Below are positions 17,163 through 24,851 of a stretch of 64,000 nt of DNA, piece by piece. This DNA comes from Bacteroidota bacterium (GTDB lineage Bacteria > Bacteroidota > Bacteroidia > Chitinophagales > Chitinophagaceae). The stretch covers positions 434,001 through 498,000 of the forward strand of contig JAIUNV010000002.1 of assembly GCA_020161435.1 (NCBI GenBank), in the 5' to 3' direction. The position numbers and the translations under genes are program-made. The notes beneath the pieces are model-generated. The model did no database searches and had not been told where the DNA came from. It was given only the letters and a program-made list of their open reading frames with translations. How positions within the stretch are numbered: the stretch's first letter is position 1; every line of letters starts with the position of its first letter.

Positions 17163-18140
17163 ATGAATAAACTCGAAAAGAAAATACTCACTTTCCCACC
17201 TGTTGCAGCCTTGCTAAGAGTGAGCAAACGCATCACCCTTCCTGGTTTTGAGGGCATCCCTTTGTACGATGTGATGCACTTTTTTGTGCAGCAAGTACAA
17301 AAAATCGGGTTTAGTGAAAGAGCTGCTGCCATTTCATTCAACATGATCATGGCTATTCCAGGAGGGCTCATTTTTTTGTTTACCCTCGTTCCGTTTTTGC
17401 CCGATGCCTTGCACCTGCGAGACCAACTGCTGTACCTGCTGGATGATTTGTTTCGCAACAAAGAGATGTACCAAATGCTGGAAGATGTAGTGAATGATTT
17501 TTTTATTACCGAACGCAGCGGCCTGTTGTGGTTGAGTGTGGCGTTCATCATTTTCTTCAGCTCTAACGCCATGATGGGCATTATGCACACCTTCGACCGA
17601 AGTTATTTTGAAGAACGCAGCAGCCGCTTTATGGCAAAAAGATGGACCGCCTTTAAACTCACTTCGCTACTCATTTTACTCATCCTTACTTCCATGCTAT
17701 TGCTGGCTACCCAAGGCAATATCAAAACGTTCATTTTAAAGAAACTCGGCTGGGATTATTATATCATCAGAACCATTATTGAATACAGTCGCTGGCTTAT
17801 TATTTTCAGTCTTACGTATTTTACCATTGCCTTCATTTACCGCTACGGGCCTGCCGTAAAAGTAAAGTGGAGCCTGCGATCGCCGGGGGCGGTGCTGGCC
17901 ACAGTGCTGGTATTGCTGGTTACATGGGGTTTTTCAGTTTGGGTAAACAACTTCAGCAACATCGATAAAATTTATGGCTCTGTGGGCACCGTTATTTTGC
18001 TCATGAACATTGTGTATATCAATGCGCTGGTGTTGATTATTGGCTTCGAAATCAATGTGAGTATCGCTTCCATTAAAGCCAAGAGCGACAAGCGAATAGC
18101 CGCAGAAACACTGGCCGATTCAGTTGAAGACAGATTTTAA
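17163..18140 (+). CDS. YihY/BrkB-family inner-membrane protein
   Basis: A 325-residue protein with about six membrane segments. The conserved blocks ERAAAISFNMIMAIPGGLIFLFT (near residue 55), FFSSNAMMGIMHTFDRSYFE and SPGAVLATVLVLLVTWGFSVWVNNFSNIDKIYGSVGTVILLMNIVYINALVLIIGFEIN define the YihY (UPF0761/BrkB) family. Older annotations as ribonuclease BN are not supported by the sequence. Function unknown. Close spacing to mltG suggests co-transcription. Confidence 0.85.
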   Translation: MNKLEKKILTFPPVAALLRVSKRITLPGFEGIPLYDVMHFFVQQVQKIGFSERAAAISFNMIMAIPGGLIFLFTLVPFLPDALHLRDQLLYLLDDLFRNKEMYQMLEDVVNDFFITERSGLLWLSVAFIIFFSSNAMMGIMHTFDRSYFEERSSRFMAKRWTAFKLTSLLILLILTSMLLLATQGNIKTFILKKLGWDYYIIRTIIEYSRWLIIFSLTYFTIAFIYRYGPAVKVKWSLRSPGAVLATVLVLLVTWGFSVWVNNFSNIDKIYGSVGTVILLMNIVYINALVLIIGFEINVSIASIKAKSDKRIAAETLADSVEDRF

Positions 18141-18222
18141 CAGCCCGCAGTTGCATTGAACAAACGGACTCAATAATTTGTATCGTCTTTGCTTAAGGAG
18201 AAAAACCACCAAACTTTTTTTT

Positions 18223-18831
18223 ATGAAAAAAATGATGATTGCTTTTGCGGCAGTGGCATTATCGGCACTTGCATTTATGCCGGCACAAGTGCTTACCATT
18301 GGTAGCCCCATGCCCGATGTAGCCAACATCAGCATGCAGGATGTAAGTGGCAAACAAGTAACCCTGAAGCAACTCACCACTGGAAATGGCTTACTGGTGA
18401 TGTTTAGTTGCAACACTTGTCCGTATGTCATCAAAAATCAGGCACGTACCAAAGAAATTTTAAGCTATGCACAGCAACAGCAAATTGGCGTAGCTGTACT
18501 CAACCCCAACGAGGCCTACCGCAGCAAAGACGATAGTTTTGAAGCCATGGCAACATATGCTAAAGCTCAGGGCTACAATTGGGCTTACGCCATCGATAAA
18601 AACCATGTAATAGCCGATGCATTTGGTGCCACCAGAACACCGGAATGTTTTTTGTTTGACAGCAAAGGAATACTGGTTTATCATGGAGCCATTGACGATA
18701 GCCCCAGCGATGCAGATGCTGTTAGCCGCAAGCATTTGGAAACCGCCATTCAGGAACTAAAAAAAGGGGCGGCGATTTCAGTGCCTACCAGCAAATCTAT
18801 TGGTTGCTCCATCAAAAGACTGAGTAATTAA
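18223..18831 (+). CDS. Exported thioredoxin-like/redoxin protein
   Basis: A 202-residue AhpC/TSA-redoxin fold protein with an N-terminal signal sequence (MKKMMIAFAAVALSALAFM). The active site appears as FSCNTCPYV, a CxxC with the same order as in TlpA/ResA-like exported reductases. The remainder (SKDDSFEAMATYAKAQGYNWAYAIDK, TPECFLFDSKGILVYHGAIDD) is typical of the peroxiredoxin-like exported clade. Likely a periplasmic thiol-disulfide enzyme. A bidirectional-type hairpin follows at 18848-18880. Confidence 0.82.
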   Translation: MKKMMIAFAAVALSALAFMPAQVLTIGSPMPDVANISMQDVSGKQVTLKQLTTGNGLLVMFSCNTCPYVIKNQARTKEILSYAQQQQIGVAVLNPNEAYRSKDDSFEAMATYAKAQGYNWAYAIDKNHVIADAFGATRTPECFLFDSKGILVYHGAIDDSPSDADAVSRKHLETAIQELKKGAAISVPTSKSIGCSIKRLSN

Positions 18832-18847
18832 TGTTGATTTTTTATTA

Positions 18848-18883
18848 CAAAGCCCGCTGCTTTTTTGGTAGCGGGCTTTGTGT
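18848..18883. terminator. Hairpin terminator between convergent genes
   Basis: Arms CAAAGCCCGCT (18848-18858) and AGCGGGCTTTG (18870-18880) are exact complements, with T-rich DNA in the loop and just downstream. It lies between the redoxin gene and the convergent membrane-protein gene. Confidence 0.75.
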
Positions 18884-18917
18884 TTTATGCTTCATACAAA
18901 CTGCTAAACTGTTGTAT

Positions 18918-19472
18918 TTAAGCATTTTTCTTTTTGGGTAAATACCAGCCGAGCCAAGCCCCTGCAAGGCCGAAAGCTACCAGCGAATTGAGGAGTTCAA
19001 TACTTACACTGGGTATACGGTACCAAATAAACCCTGGGTAAGGATGAAAGCAAAAACTGATAAACCCTACAGCAAGTGATGCAAACAATGCATTGCTGAA
19101 CGTAAGATTTTTAAACTGCGCCAATAGCCAAACCAATGCAAACGATAAAATAATGTAAGTACCGAAGCCTTGCAGCAAGTTTTTAGTCATGCTCATGTCT
19201 TGCACGGGATGGTACAAAATACTGGCGTAGGGTTTCCCCATGGTTGTTTCCATTACTTTTTCCATTTCTTCCATGCTGGTGCCGGGCGGCACATTGGGTA
19301 TGAAATACTGACCATCGGTTTTGAGGTGCGAACTCAGCACTTGCATGATGGTATCTTGCGCCGGCGTGTACATTTCCTGCGATGCATGCAGTTGTAAAAA
19401 GGTGTGGCTCGCCGTTTGCCACAGCATAATTAATGTGCCTGCTACCAGAGCGGCAATTATTTTTCTCATCAT
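18918..19472 (-). CDS. Integral membrane protein, unknown function
   Basis: A 184-residue protein: an N-terminal signal-anchor (KIIAALVAGTLIMLWQTASHTF), an extracytoplasmic loop of about 75 residues, then three hydrophobic segments (YIILSFALVWLLAQF, ALFASLAVGFISFCF, ELLNSLVAFGLAGAWLGWYL). Such four-helix proteins occur widely in Bacteroidota, but I recognise no defined family. Start MMRKI is set by the first Met before the hydrophobic helix. Confidence 0.65.
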   Translation of the reverse strand: MMRKIIAALVAGTLIMLWQTASHTFLQLHASQEMYTPAQDTIMQVLSSHLKTDGQYFIPNVPPGTSMEEMEKVMETTMGKPYASILYHPVQDMSMTKNLLQGFGTYIILSFALVWLLAQFKNLTFSNALFASLAVGFISFCFHPYPGFIWYRIPSVSIELLNSLVAFGLAGAWLGWYLPKKKNA

Positions 19473-19538
19473 TTGGTTGGTGTTTTAAGATAAGAAATAT
19501 ACGGAAGTACACTGAATACCGAAAGCTGCTGGATACAT

Positions 19539-19572
19539 AAAAGCCTAAAGCGATTGGCTTTAGGCTTTATTT
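19539..19572. terminator. Hairpin terminator between malic enzyme and membrane-protein gene
   Basis: Arms AAGCCTAAAGC (19541-19551) and GCTTTAGGCTT (19557-19567) pair perfectly around a five-base loop. It lies downstream of the malic enzyme gene (minus strand) and upstream of the membrane-protein gene. Confidence 0.65.
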
Positions 19573-19633
19573 GAAAACGAAAAATGCTTGTGCTTACTGT
19601 AGGAAAAAATTAATAGTTTATTCATCATTATCA

Positions 19634-20809
19634 TCACCTGCCTGCAGCGGCTCTCACAGCTTCTGCTACGTGGTGTGCCACCGCAGGATCGAGTGTAGCC
19701 GGAATAATTTGCTCACGGGTAGGATTGCGTAAATGATCGGCAATGGCATGAGCAGCGGCCAATTTCATAGCTGGAGAAATGCTTGTAGCACGGGCATCCA
19801 AAGCACCACGGAAAATACCGGGAAATCCGAGCACGTTATTAATTTGATTCGGTAGGTCGCTACGGCCGGTACCAACAATGGCGGCACCACCTTTGTATGC
19901 TTCTTCGGGCATGATTTCAGGCGTTGGATTGGCCAGCGCAAAAATGATAGCATCTTTCGCCATGAGCCGAATATCATCAGCCGTGAGCAGGTTGCCTTTG
20001 CTTACACCAATAAACACATCGGCATCTTTCAATGCATCTTGCAAGGTGCCACTCACGTTATTTGTATTGGTGTAATCCAACAATTGAATTTTCTCTTCAT
20101 TCAAATCAGTACGGTCTTTGCTCACAATGCCTTTGCTATCGCAGGCTATTACATCTTTTACCGATACACAAGCTTCTTTAGCATCACCAAAGCCCTGGCA
20201 GCGCAACAAACGGGTGATAGCGGTACCGGCAGCTCCTGCCCCATTCACTACTACTTTCAACTGAAACAAAGATTTGCCTACCAACTTCGCTGCATTAATT
20301 AATCCGGCCAATACTACAATAGCAGTTCCATCCTGATCGTCGTGAAAAACAGGAATACCAATGTCTTGGAGGCGGCGTTCTATTTCGAAGCAATGCGGTG
20401 CAGCAATATCCTCGAGATTGATGCCCCCAAATGTGGGTGCCAGATATTTTACTGTGTTGATGATAGCTTCTGTATCCTGTGTATCGAGGCAAATTGGAAA
20501 CGCATCGATATCGGCAAACTTTTTAAACAGCATGGCCTTGCCTTCCATTACAGGCATGGCGGCTTCGGGGCCAATATTGCCAAGGCCCAATACAGCAGAA
20601 CCATCTGTTACAATGGCTACGCAATTTCCTTTGAGTGTGTAATCGTACACCTTGCTTTTATCGGCAGCAATGGCTTCGCAGGGTGCAGCTACACCAGGCG
20701 AATACACTTTTGATAAATCTTCTTTGGTGCGTACATCCATTTTGTTGCGTACCGTTATTTTTCCCCGCAGGGTTTTGTGCAGTTGCAACGATTCTTCGTA
20801 GATGTTCAT
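19634..20809 (-). CDS. NAD(P)-dependent malic enzyme, short form
   Basis: A 391-residue oxidative decarboxylase converting malate to pyruvate plus CO2. Motifs: KVYSPGVAAPC (Tyr of the active site), VTDGSAVLGLGNIGP, LVKK-like AMLFKKFADIDAFPI, the metal-binding stretch GINLEDIAAPHCFEIE, FHDDQDGTAIV, and Rossmann VVNGAGAAGTAI. The phosphotransacetylase-like C-terminal domain of MaeB-type enzymes is absent, so this is the short prokaryotic form. Start MNIYEESL is chosen over a longer frame. Confidence 0.92.
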   Translation of the reverse strand: MNIYEESLQLHKTLRGKITVRNKMDVRTKEDLSKVYSPGVAAPCEAIAADKSKVYDYTLKGNCVAIVTDGSAVLGLGNIGPEAAMPVMEGKAMLFKKFADIDAFPICLDTQDTEAIINTVKYLAPTFGGINLEDIAAPHCFEIERRLQDIGIPVFHDDQDGTAIVVLAGLINAAKLVGKSLFQLKVVVNGAGAAGTAITRLLRCQGFGDAKEACVSVKDVIACDSKGIVSKDRTDLNEEKIQLLDYTNTNNVSGTLQDALKDADVFIGVSKGNLLTADDIRLMAKDAIIFALANPTPEIMPEEAYKGGAAIVGTGRSDLPNQINNVLGFPGIFRGALDARATSISPAMKLAAAHAIADHLRNPTREQIIPATLDPAVAHHVAEAVRAAAGR

Positions 20810-20908
20810 GTGAAAAAATTTGAGGCGGCAAATGTATTGCATTGCACAGCATGCTGAGGCTGATACAAGTCACCGTATTTACGCCAACGTTTACGTGAAA
20901 CGAAATAA

Positions 20909-20941
20909 AAAAAGAGGCAAGTGCAACACTCGCCTCTTTAT
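20909..20941 (-). terminator. Intrinsic terminator of fbaA
   Basis: Read on the minus strand, AAAGAGGC and GCCTCTTT pair and are followed by a long T run. It lies just after the aldolase stop codon. Confidence 0.8.
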
Positions 20942-20961
20942 GGAAAGTTGTTTGAATACTA

Positions 20962-22041
20962 TTATTCGCCGAGGCTGTTGATGGCATTCAGATCGCTGAA
21001 GGAATGCTTCAAGCGGGCAATCATGCTCTCTTCACCTTTGCGCAGCCACACACGTGGATCGTAGTATTTCTTGTTCGGAGAATCGTCGCCTTCGGGGTTG
21101 CCAATCTGGCTTTGCAGGTAGCCATGCTTGTCGGCTTCGTAGGCACGAATACCATCCCAAAACGCCCACTGCACATCGGTATCAATGTTCATTTTGATAA
21201 CACCGTAGCCAATGGCTTCGCGGATTTCTTCGGTAGTAGAACCTGAACCACCATGGAATACAAAATCAACAGGATTGTGACCGGTGCCAAACTTCTGCTG
21301 AATGTATGCCTGAGAGTCACGCAGGATTTTTGGTTCGAGTTTTACATTGCCGGGCTTGTACACACCGTGCACATTGCCAAACGATGCAGCCACTGTAAAA
21401 CGATGACTGATTTTCTTCAACTCTTCGTAAGCATAGCTCACTTCTTCGGGCTGAGTATACAGTCTTGATTTTTCTACATGCGTGTTGTCTACACCATCTT
21501 CTTCACCACCGGTTACACCCAGTTCAATTTCGAGGGTCATTCCCATCTTGCTCATCCGCTCCAAAAACTTACTGCTGATAGCAATATTTTCTTCAATGGG
21601 CTCTTCGCTCAAATCGAGCATGTGTGAGCTAAATAAGGGCGTACCCGTTCTTTCAAAATGTGCTTCGCCTTCAGCCAACAAACCTTCTACCCAGGGAAGA
21701 ATTTTTTTGGCGCAGTGGTCGGTATGTAAAATAACGGGCACACCATACGCTTTGGCAGCATGATGCACATAATAAGCACCAGCTATACCACCAGCAATAG
21801 CAGCGGCTTCGTTGGTATTTTTAATACCCTTACCAATAAAAAACTGCGAACCACTATGCGACAATTGAATGATAACAGGAGATTTTACTTCACGGGCTGT
21901 TTCCAGTACGGCGTTCACGGTATTGGTACCGGTTACGTTTACCGCAGGCATGGCAAAGCCCTTTTCTTTTGCAAAGGCAAAAAGTTGTTGTACTTCATCG
22001 CCCCAGAGAACACCAGGACGGAACTGAGCTGACATAGACAT
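20962..22041 (-). CDS. fbaA: Class II fructose-bisphosphate aldolase
   Basis: A 359-residue zinc aldolase of glycolysis and gluconeogenesis, cleaving fructose-1,6-bisphosphate. The zinc-binding signature is evident: VPVILHTDHCAKKIL (Asp and first His), IELGVTGGEEDGVDN, the active-site loop with SFGNVHGVYKPGNV, and VFHGGSGST. Length and order match class IIA (E. coli FbaA-type) enzymes. Two possible starts (MSMSAQF) differ by two residues. Another two glycolytic genes, gap and pgk, lie on the far side of the prophage. Confidence 0.94.
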   Translation of the reverse strand: MSMSAQFRPGVLWGDEVQQLFAFAKEKGFAMPAVNVTGTNTVNAVLETAREVKSPVIIQLSHSGSQFFIGKGIKNTNEAAAIAGGIAGAYYVHHAAKAYGVPVILHTDHCAKKILPWVEGLLAEGEAHFERTGTPLFSSHMLDLSEEPIEENIAISSKFLERMSKMGMTLEIELGVTGGEEDGVDNTHVEKSRLYTQPEEVSYAYEELKKISHRFTVAASFGNVHGVYKPGNVKLEPKILRDSQAYIQQKFGTGHNPVDFVFHGGSGSTTEEIREAIGYGVIKMNIDTDVQWAFWDGIRAYEADKHGYLQSQIGNPEGDDSPNKKYYDPRVWLRKGEESMIARLKHSFSDLNAINSLGE

Positions 22042-22129
22042 TATTAGTTTGTATTAAAGTTGAACAAAGTGATTGCAAATTAAGGAATGTGGCTCGTTTT
22101 GCCGAGTGAGATAAATCATGATTGCGTCG

Positions 22130-22855
22130 CTATGGTTGCAATAACCATTGTAATGCGCCCAAAATGTGCTTACGAAAATCGGGATCGCTATACGTTTCGG
22201 GATGATGACCCAAGGCGGTGTAAAATGCCCGTCCCCCTTCAAATGCATGGCACCATGCCGCCGGGTGAAAGCCATCCATACTGCCACCTTCGTAAGAAGT
22301 TTCATCTACGGCCAGCAGAAACTTCAACTTATCTTTTTGCAATGCTTTGATGTTATAAATTTCTTCGAATCTCGAAAACACCGCTGGCCAGAATTTGGTA
22401 GCCGGATGTGTACTGTCGAGATTGATGTAGGAAGCTGTTTGAGGTTTGGGATGGTCTTTAAAATACCCTCCTACCAGTTGATTGTACCATGGCCAATCGT
22501 ATTCCGTATCACTGGCACCATGAATGCCCAAAAAACTTTTGCCACTTCGGATGTATTCCTGAAAAGCCGCTTGCTGTGCCGCATTCAGCACATCGCCGGT
22601 GGTACTCAAAAACACCACCACATCGTACGGCTGTAATTTTTCTACTGTAAAAATGCCGGCATCTTCCGTGGTATCCACTTTGCATTTTTCGCTGGCAGCT
22701 ATTTGCAAAAACAATTGCTTACCCTGCGCAATGGAGGCATGCCGAAACCCGGCCGTTTTGGAAAACACGAGTATTCGTTTTCCTTTTAGCGATTGTGCTT
22801 GTGCAGAAACAGCCAACAATAAAAAAGAAACAAAAAGAAAACGGAGTAATGACAT
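22130..22855 (-). CDS. Exported ThuA-like domain protein
   Basis: A 241-residue protein with a signal peptide (LLRFLFVSFLLLAVSAQAQ) and one ThuA-like glutamine-amidotransferase-fold domain: RILVFSKTAGFRHASI, DVVVFLSTTGDVLNAAQQAAFQEYIRSGKSFLGIHGASDTEYDWPWY, GGRAFYTALGHHPETY. Members occur singly or fused to sugar-binding and dehydrogenase domains in carbohydrate use; the catalytic Cys of classical amidotransferases is absent. Substrate unknown. The first host gene left of the prophage. Confidence 0.85.
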   Translation of the reverse strand: MSLLRFLFVSFLLLAVSAQAQSLKGKRILVFSKTAGFRHASIAQGKQLFLQIAASEKCKVDTTEDAGIFTVEKLQPYDVVVFLSTTGDVLNAAQQAAFQEYIRSGKSFLGIHGASDTEYDWPWYNQLVGGYFKDHPKPQTASYINLDSTHPATKFWPAVFSRFEEIYNIKALQKDKLKFLLAVDETSYEGGSMDGFHPAAWCHAFEGGRAFYTALGHHPETYSDPDFRKHILGALQWLLQP

Positions 22856-22885
22856 GGGCCCAGAAAGTTTGGGCCTAAGATAGCA

Positions 22886-22920
22886 AACAAAAAACCTCAG
22901 CAAATGCTGAGGTTTGTGTT
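22886..22920 (-). terminator. tRNA-Glu terminator displaced by the prophage
   Basis: Arms AAACCTCAGC (22892-22901) and GCTGAGGTTT (22906-22915) form a perfect hairpin; read on the minus strand it is followed by a T run. It abuts attL, in the place where the 3' end of tRNA-Glu would lie without the prophage, and has the tRNA's orientation. It is therefore probably the tRNA gene's original terminator, now 23 kb away. Confidence 0.7.
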
Positions 22921-22935
22921 GTAGCCCGTACGGGA
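22921..22935. other. attL core
   Basis: GTAGCCCGTACGGGA, identical to the last bases of the tRNA-Glu gene (minus strand) at 46099-46113. Flanking bases differ at both ends, so the identity core is 15 bp. Confidence 0.9.
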
Positions 22936-23008
22936 CGAAGCCGCCGAATCCTTAAAACCCTTGCAGCGCAACGATTACAGCAGTGTACACGGTGAAAAAT
23001 ACAGGTAC

Positions 23009-23024
23009 CGGTGTGTAACATTTT
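23009..23024. repeat. Putative integrase arm-site repeat, copy 1
   Basis: CGGTGTGTAACATTTT, identical to 23361-23376; an 11-bp part (GGTGTGTAACA) recurs at 46033-46043. Copies 1 and 3 lie within about 75 bp of the two att cores in the same orientation, as expected for arm-type binding sites of a tyrosine integrase. Confidence 0.55.
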
Positions 23025-23383
23025 TAGCCCTTTTTTCTCCCCTCTTTTAGTTGTTCTATTTGTATGCGCAGCTGCCGGTTTTCCCGCAGCAGCTCTATGT
23101 TTTCTGCCAGCAGGGCGGCATCGGTGGCCGCTACCGCTGCCGGTGCTGCCACACCCGGCCCCGGCAGTAGCATTTCGCCACGCCCGGTAATCAGCCAGTT
23201 CATGTTTAAATTCGGATATTTCCTTCCTATCTTTTGAAACCAACTAACACCCAGGTCGGTGTTCTTTTTCTTCGCACTTGATATAAGGCCATTACCCGCT
23301 TGAATAGCGTTTTCTACTTGAGCCTGTGTAAGGTTCTCAGCCTCAATCCAGGCAAGCAATCGGTGTGTAACATTTTCGCTCAT
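23024..23383 (-). CDS. Phage-type HTH repressor with C-terminal leucine-zipper-like helix
   Basis: A 119-residue protein. Residues 1-65 form an XRE/CI-like DNA-binding domain typical of Bacteroidota prophages (LTQAQVENAIQAGNGLISSAKKKNTDLGVSWFQKIGRKYPNLNMNWLITGRGEM). An Ala/Pro linker leads to a coiled coil (LAENIELLRENRQLRIQIEQLKEGRKK) for dimerisation. No S24 peptidase domain follows, so RecA-driven self-cleavage is not expected. It faces the early operon across an 88-bp region with promoter and inverted repeats, the position of a lysogeny regulator. Its fifth to tenth codons lie in a copy of a 16-bp repeat. Confidence 0.82.
   Translation of the reverse strand: MSENVTHRLLAWIEAENLTQAQVENAIQAGNGLISSAKKKNTDLGVSWFQKIGRKYPNLNMNWLITGRGEMLLPGPGVAAPAAVAATDAALLAENIELLRENRQLRIQIEQLKEGRKKG
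23361..23376. repeat. 16-bp repeat, copy 2, inside repressor start region
   Basis: Exact second copy of CGGTGTGTAACATTTT (first at 23009-23024). Here it lies in the first codons of the repressor gene, so it may be an operator or an integrase site. Confidence 0.5.
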
Positions 23384-23401
23384 ATCCTATTTTTTGTGTT
23401 T

Positions 23402-23430
23402 TTCCGAAAAAAATATTTGGTAATTCGGAT
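23402..23430. promoter_or_regulatory. Candidate operator of the lysogeny switch
   Basis: Inverted repeat TCCGAA (23403-23408) and TTCGGA (23424-23429), centres 21 bp apart, spans the -33 box of the rightward promoter. In addition the 10-mer TATCCTATTT occurs twice (23383-23392 and 23432-23441), next to the repressor start and next to the -7 box. Binding by the adjacent repressor is inferred. Confidence 0.5.
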
Positions 23431-23448
23431 TTATCCTATTTACATTTG
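23416..23448 (+). promoter_or_regulatory. Early rightward promoter
   Basis: TTTG (23416-23419) and TACATTTG (23441-23448) match the Bacteroidota -33/-7 consensus TTTG and TAnnTTTG with 21 bp between them. Transcription would start near 23455 and run into the early genes. Confidence 0.7.
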
Positions 23449-23602
23449 TTCCACCACAGTAAACCGACTATATGCAAGCACAGCCAAAAAGATTGACCGC
23501 ACCCGCCGAGGCAGCCCACACAGGCAGCACTGCAACGGGTACTATCAATAGCAGCAATAGCCGTACTGCCCTGCATACGCAAGGCTGCAACATCATAAAA
23601 AG

Positions 23603-23645
23603 CGGAGGCCGGTTTACTGTGGTAGGTAAGTGCCTCCGTTTTTTT
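23603..23645 (+). terminator. Leader terminator 1
   Basis: Arms CGGAGGC (23603-23609) and GCCTCCG (23632-23638), then seven T. It lies about 150 nt after the predicted early start site. Confidence 0.65.
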
Positions 23646-23739
23646 ATTTCCCTTATAAAAGTAACACCAAATTTTTTGTGCCGCCCTATAGCAGCGGCCA
23701 ATACTTGCTTACCCTTAACAGTAACTTGTGCTTCACTTC

Positions 23740-23770
23740 GGCCAGTGGTATCTACCACAGGCCTTTTTTT
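23740..23770 (+). terminator. Leader terminator 2
   Basis: GGCC-a-GTGGTA, loop TC, TACCAC-a-GGCC, then T7: a ten-pair stem with one A-A mismatch, followed directly by a T run. A very strong intrinsic terminator upstream of the early genes. Confidence 0.8.
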
Positions 23771-23893
23771 ATGGGCCATGGGCCAAACGGCCTACCTGTG
23801 TGCCCTGTGCCTGTACTGCCTGCCTGCTGTGGCATACAGGGCCATGCGCTGGTTGCTTACCACCGTTTTTTTTCACTCAAAACATACCCCGTT

Positions 23894-24103
23894 ATGATTA
23901 CCAGAAAAATCATCATCAACGATTGCGACCGCATGACCGATGAGCAGGTACAGCAAGCCCTGGCAGCCGCCAAGGGTTACGATCAGTGGCTCAATGACAA
24001 GCGCACCCACAAAGATGCGCCGGTACGGTACCAGCAGTTTACCGTAAGGGAAAGTGCCAAAGGCACCGTAATTGTAAACCTCAAACAGCAGCCCAAGCCA
24101 TGA
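23894..24103 (+). CDS. Small early prophage protein
   Basis: A 69-residue protein (MITRKIIINDCDRMTDEQVQ...), basic, soluble, with a helical N-terminal half and a strand-rich C-terminal half (VRYQQFTVRESAKGTVIVNLK). The frame continues upstream through terminator DNA, so this ATG is preferred. The stop overlaps the next ATG (ATGA). No family recognised; small proteins at this place in phages often serve regulation or replication. Confidence 0.6.
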   Translation: MITRKIIINDCDRMTDEQVQQALAAAKGYDQWLNDKRTHKDAPVRYQQFTVRESAKGTVIVNLKQQPKP

Positions 24104-24333
24104 GCCCACACCTTACCCACCTGCAACCGGTAGCCACCATGCACAGCAGTGGCCAGGTGCTCAGCAGCATACACATTGGGCCCCGTGCCGATGTGTTTAT
24201 AGCCTGCCTGCCCGATACCGTAAGCCTGCCTACCACAGAGTACATACCGCCCACTTTTGTACGGGTGGCCGGTTTGCCACAGGCTATACATGCGTTGGAT
24301 TACTATTTTCTTCATCACCAATGGCCACTGTAA
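24100..24333 (+). CDS. Small early prophage protein
   Basis: A 77-residue protein beginning inside the stop of the preceding gene (ATGA), which supports translation. It has no signal peptide or membrane helix. The end (FVRVAGLPQAIHALDYYFLHHQWPL) overlaps the next gene by 13 bases. Function unknown. Confidence 0.55.
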   Translation: MSPHLTHLQPVATMHSSGQVLSSIHIGPRADVFIACLPDTVSLPTTEYIPPTFVRVAGLPQAIHALDYYFLHHQWPL

Positions 24334-24803
24334 TGAAACCACTACCACCACTACCTTATACCCGTACCCTGCTTACGGGCCAAATACAGGTTATTTGGGA
24401 GCACCTCGAAAAGCGGGGCGTGTACACCCGCCAGGGTTATATCTGCAATGGCGAGGTAGAAGCCGCCATCATGCTGAGTAATAAAACAGCGTTGTGGATA
24501 CTGCAACCACTGGCCAGCTGGCTGCGTGGCCAGGAGCATGTAGCAGCTGTAATGGAGCTAAGCAACCCCTACCGCAAAAAGTACATTGGTAAGCTGCACA
24601 AAGAGGTAAGCGCCATGCTGGCCCAAGGCACCACCATGCCGCACCATGTAGCCGACTGGCTGGTACGCAGTGGCCTGGCCGATTTTAACGCCGCCATGCC
24701 TGGTAGCAGCAGCAAGTACTACAATGGAGCCCTTACCCTGGGCATTTACCTACAGCAGTTTGCCGAAAAGTACGCATCAGCCGAAAAAATACCCCAACCA
24801 TGA
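24321..24803 (+). CDS. Early prophage protein, unknown function
   Basis: A 160-residue soluble, mostly helical protein (LTGQIQVIWEHLEKRGVYTRQGY; VAAVMELSNPYRKKYIGKLHKEVSAML). It precedes the initiator gene and its presumed origin. I do not recognise the family; the position hints at a replication accessory or regulator, which is inference. Start at MATVMKPL; a second Met four residues later is possible. Confidence 0.6.
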   Translation: MATVMKPLPPLPYTRTLLTGQIQVIWEHLEKRGVYTRQGYICNGEVEAAIMLSNKTALWILQPLASWLRGQEHVAAVMELSNPYRKKYIGKLHKEVSAMLAQGTTMPHHVADWLVRSGLADFNAAMPGSSSKYYNGALTLGIYLQQFAEKYASAEKIPQP

Positions 24804-24851
24804 GTTATATTTTTAGCCCCTGCCGTTTTTTGAAAAAAGCTACAAATCTGG

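Larger units (their letters stand above)
23449..23893 (+). other. Structured early leader, no convincing gene
   Basis: From the expected start of the early transcript to the first convincing gene there are about 440 bases. They hold two intrinsic terminators (23603-23645, 23740-23770), a further imperfect hairpin plus T8 (about 23850-23878), and long hairpins such as GCCCTGT/ACAGGGC near 23803-23838. An open frame from 23472 to 23897 crosses all of these and has an odd Cys/Trp-rich composition, so I do not call it. The tract looks like a regulatory leader that requires antitermination. Confidence 0.5.

Noticed and set aside
23472..23897. A 141-codon open frame at the start of the early operon
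   Set aside because: It crosses two strong terminators, has an unusual Cys/Trp-rich composition and no recognisable domain; a regulatory leader explains the region better.
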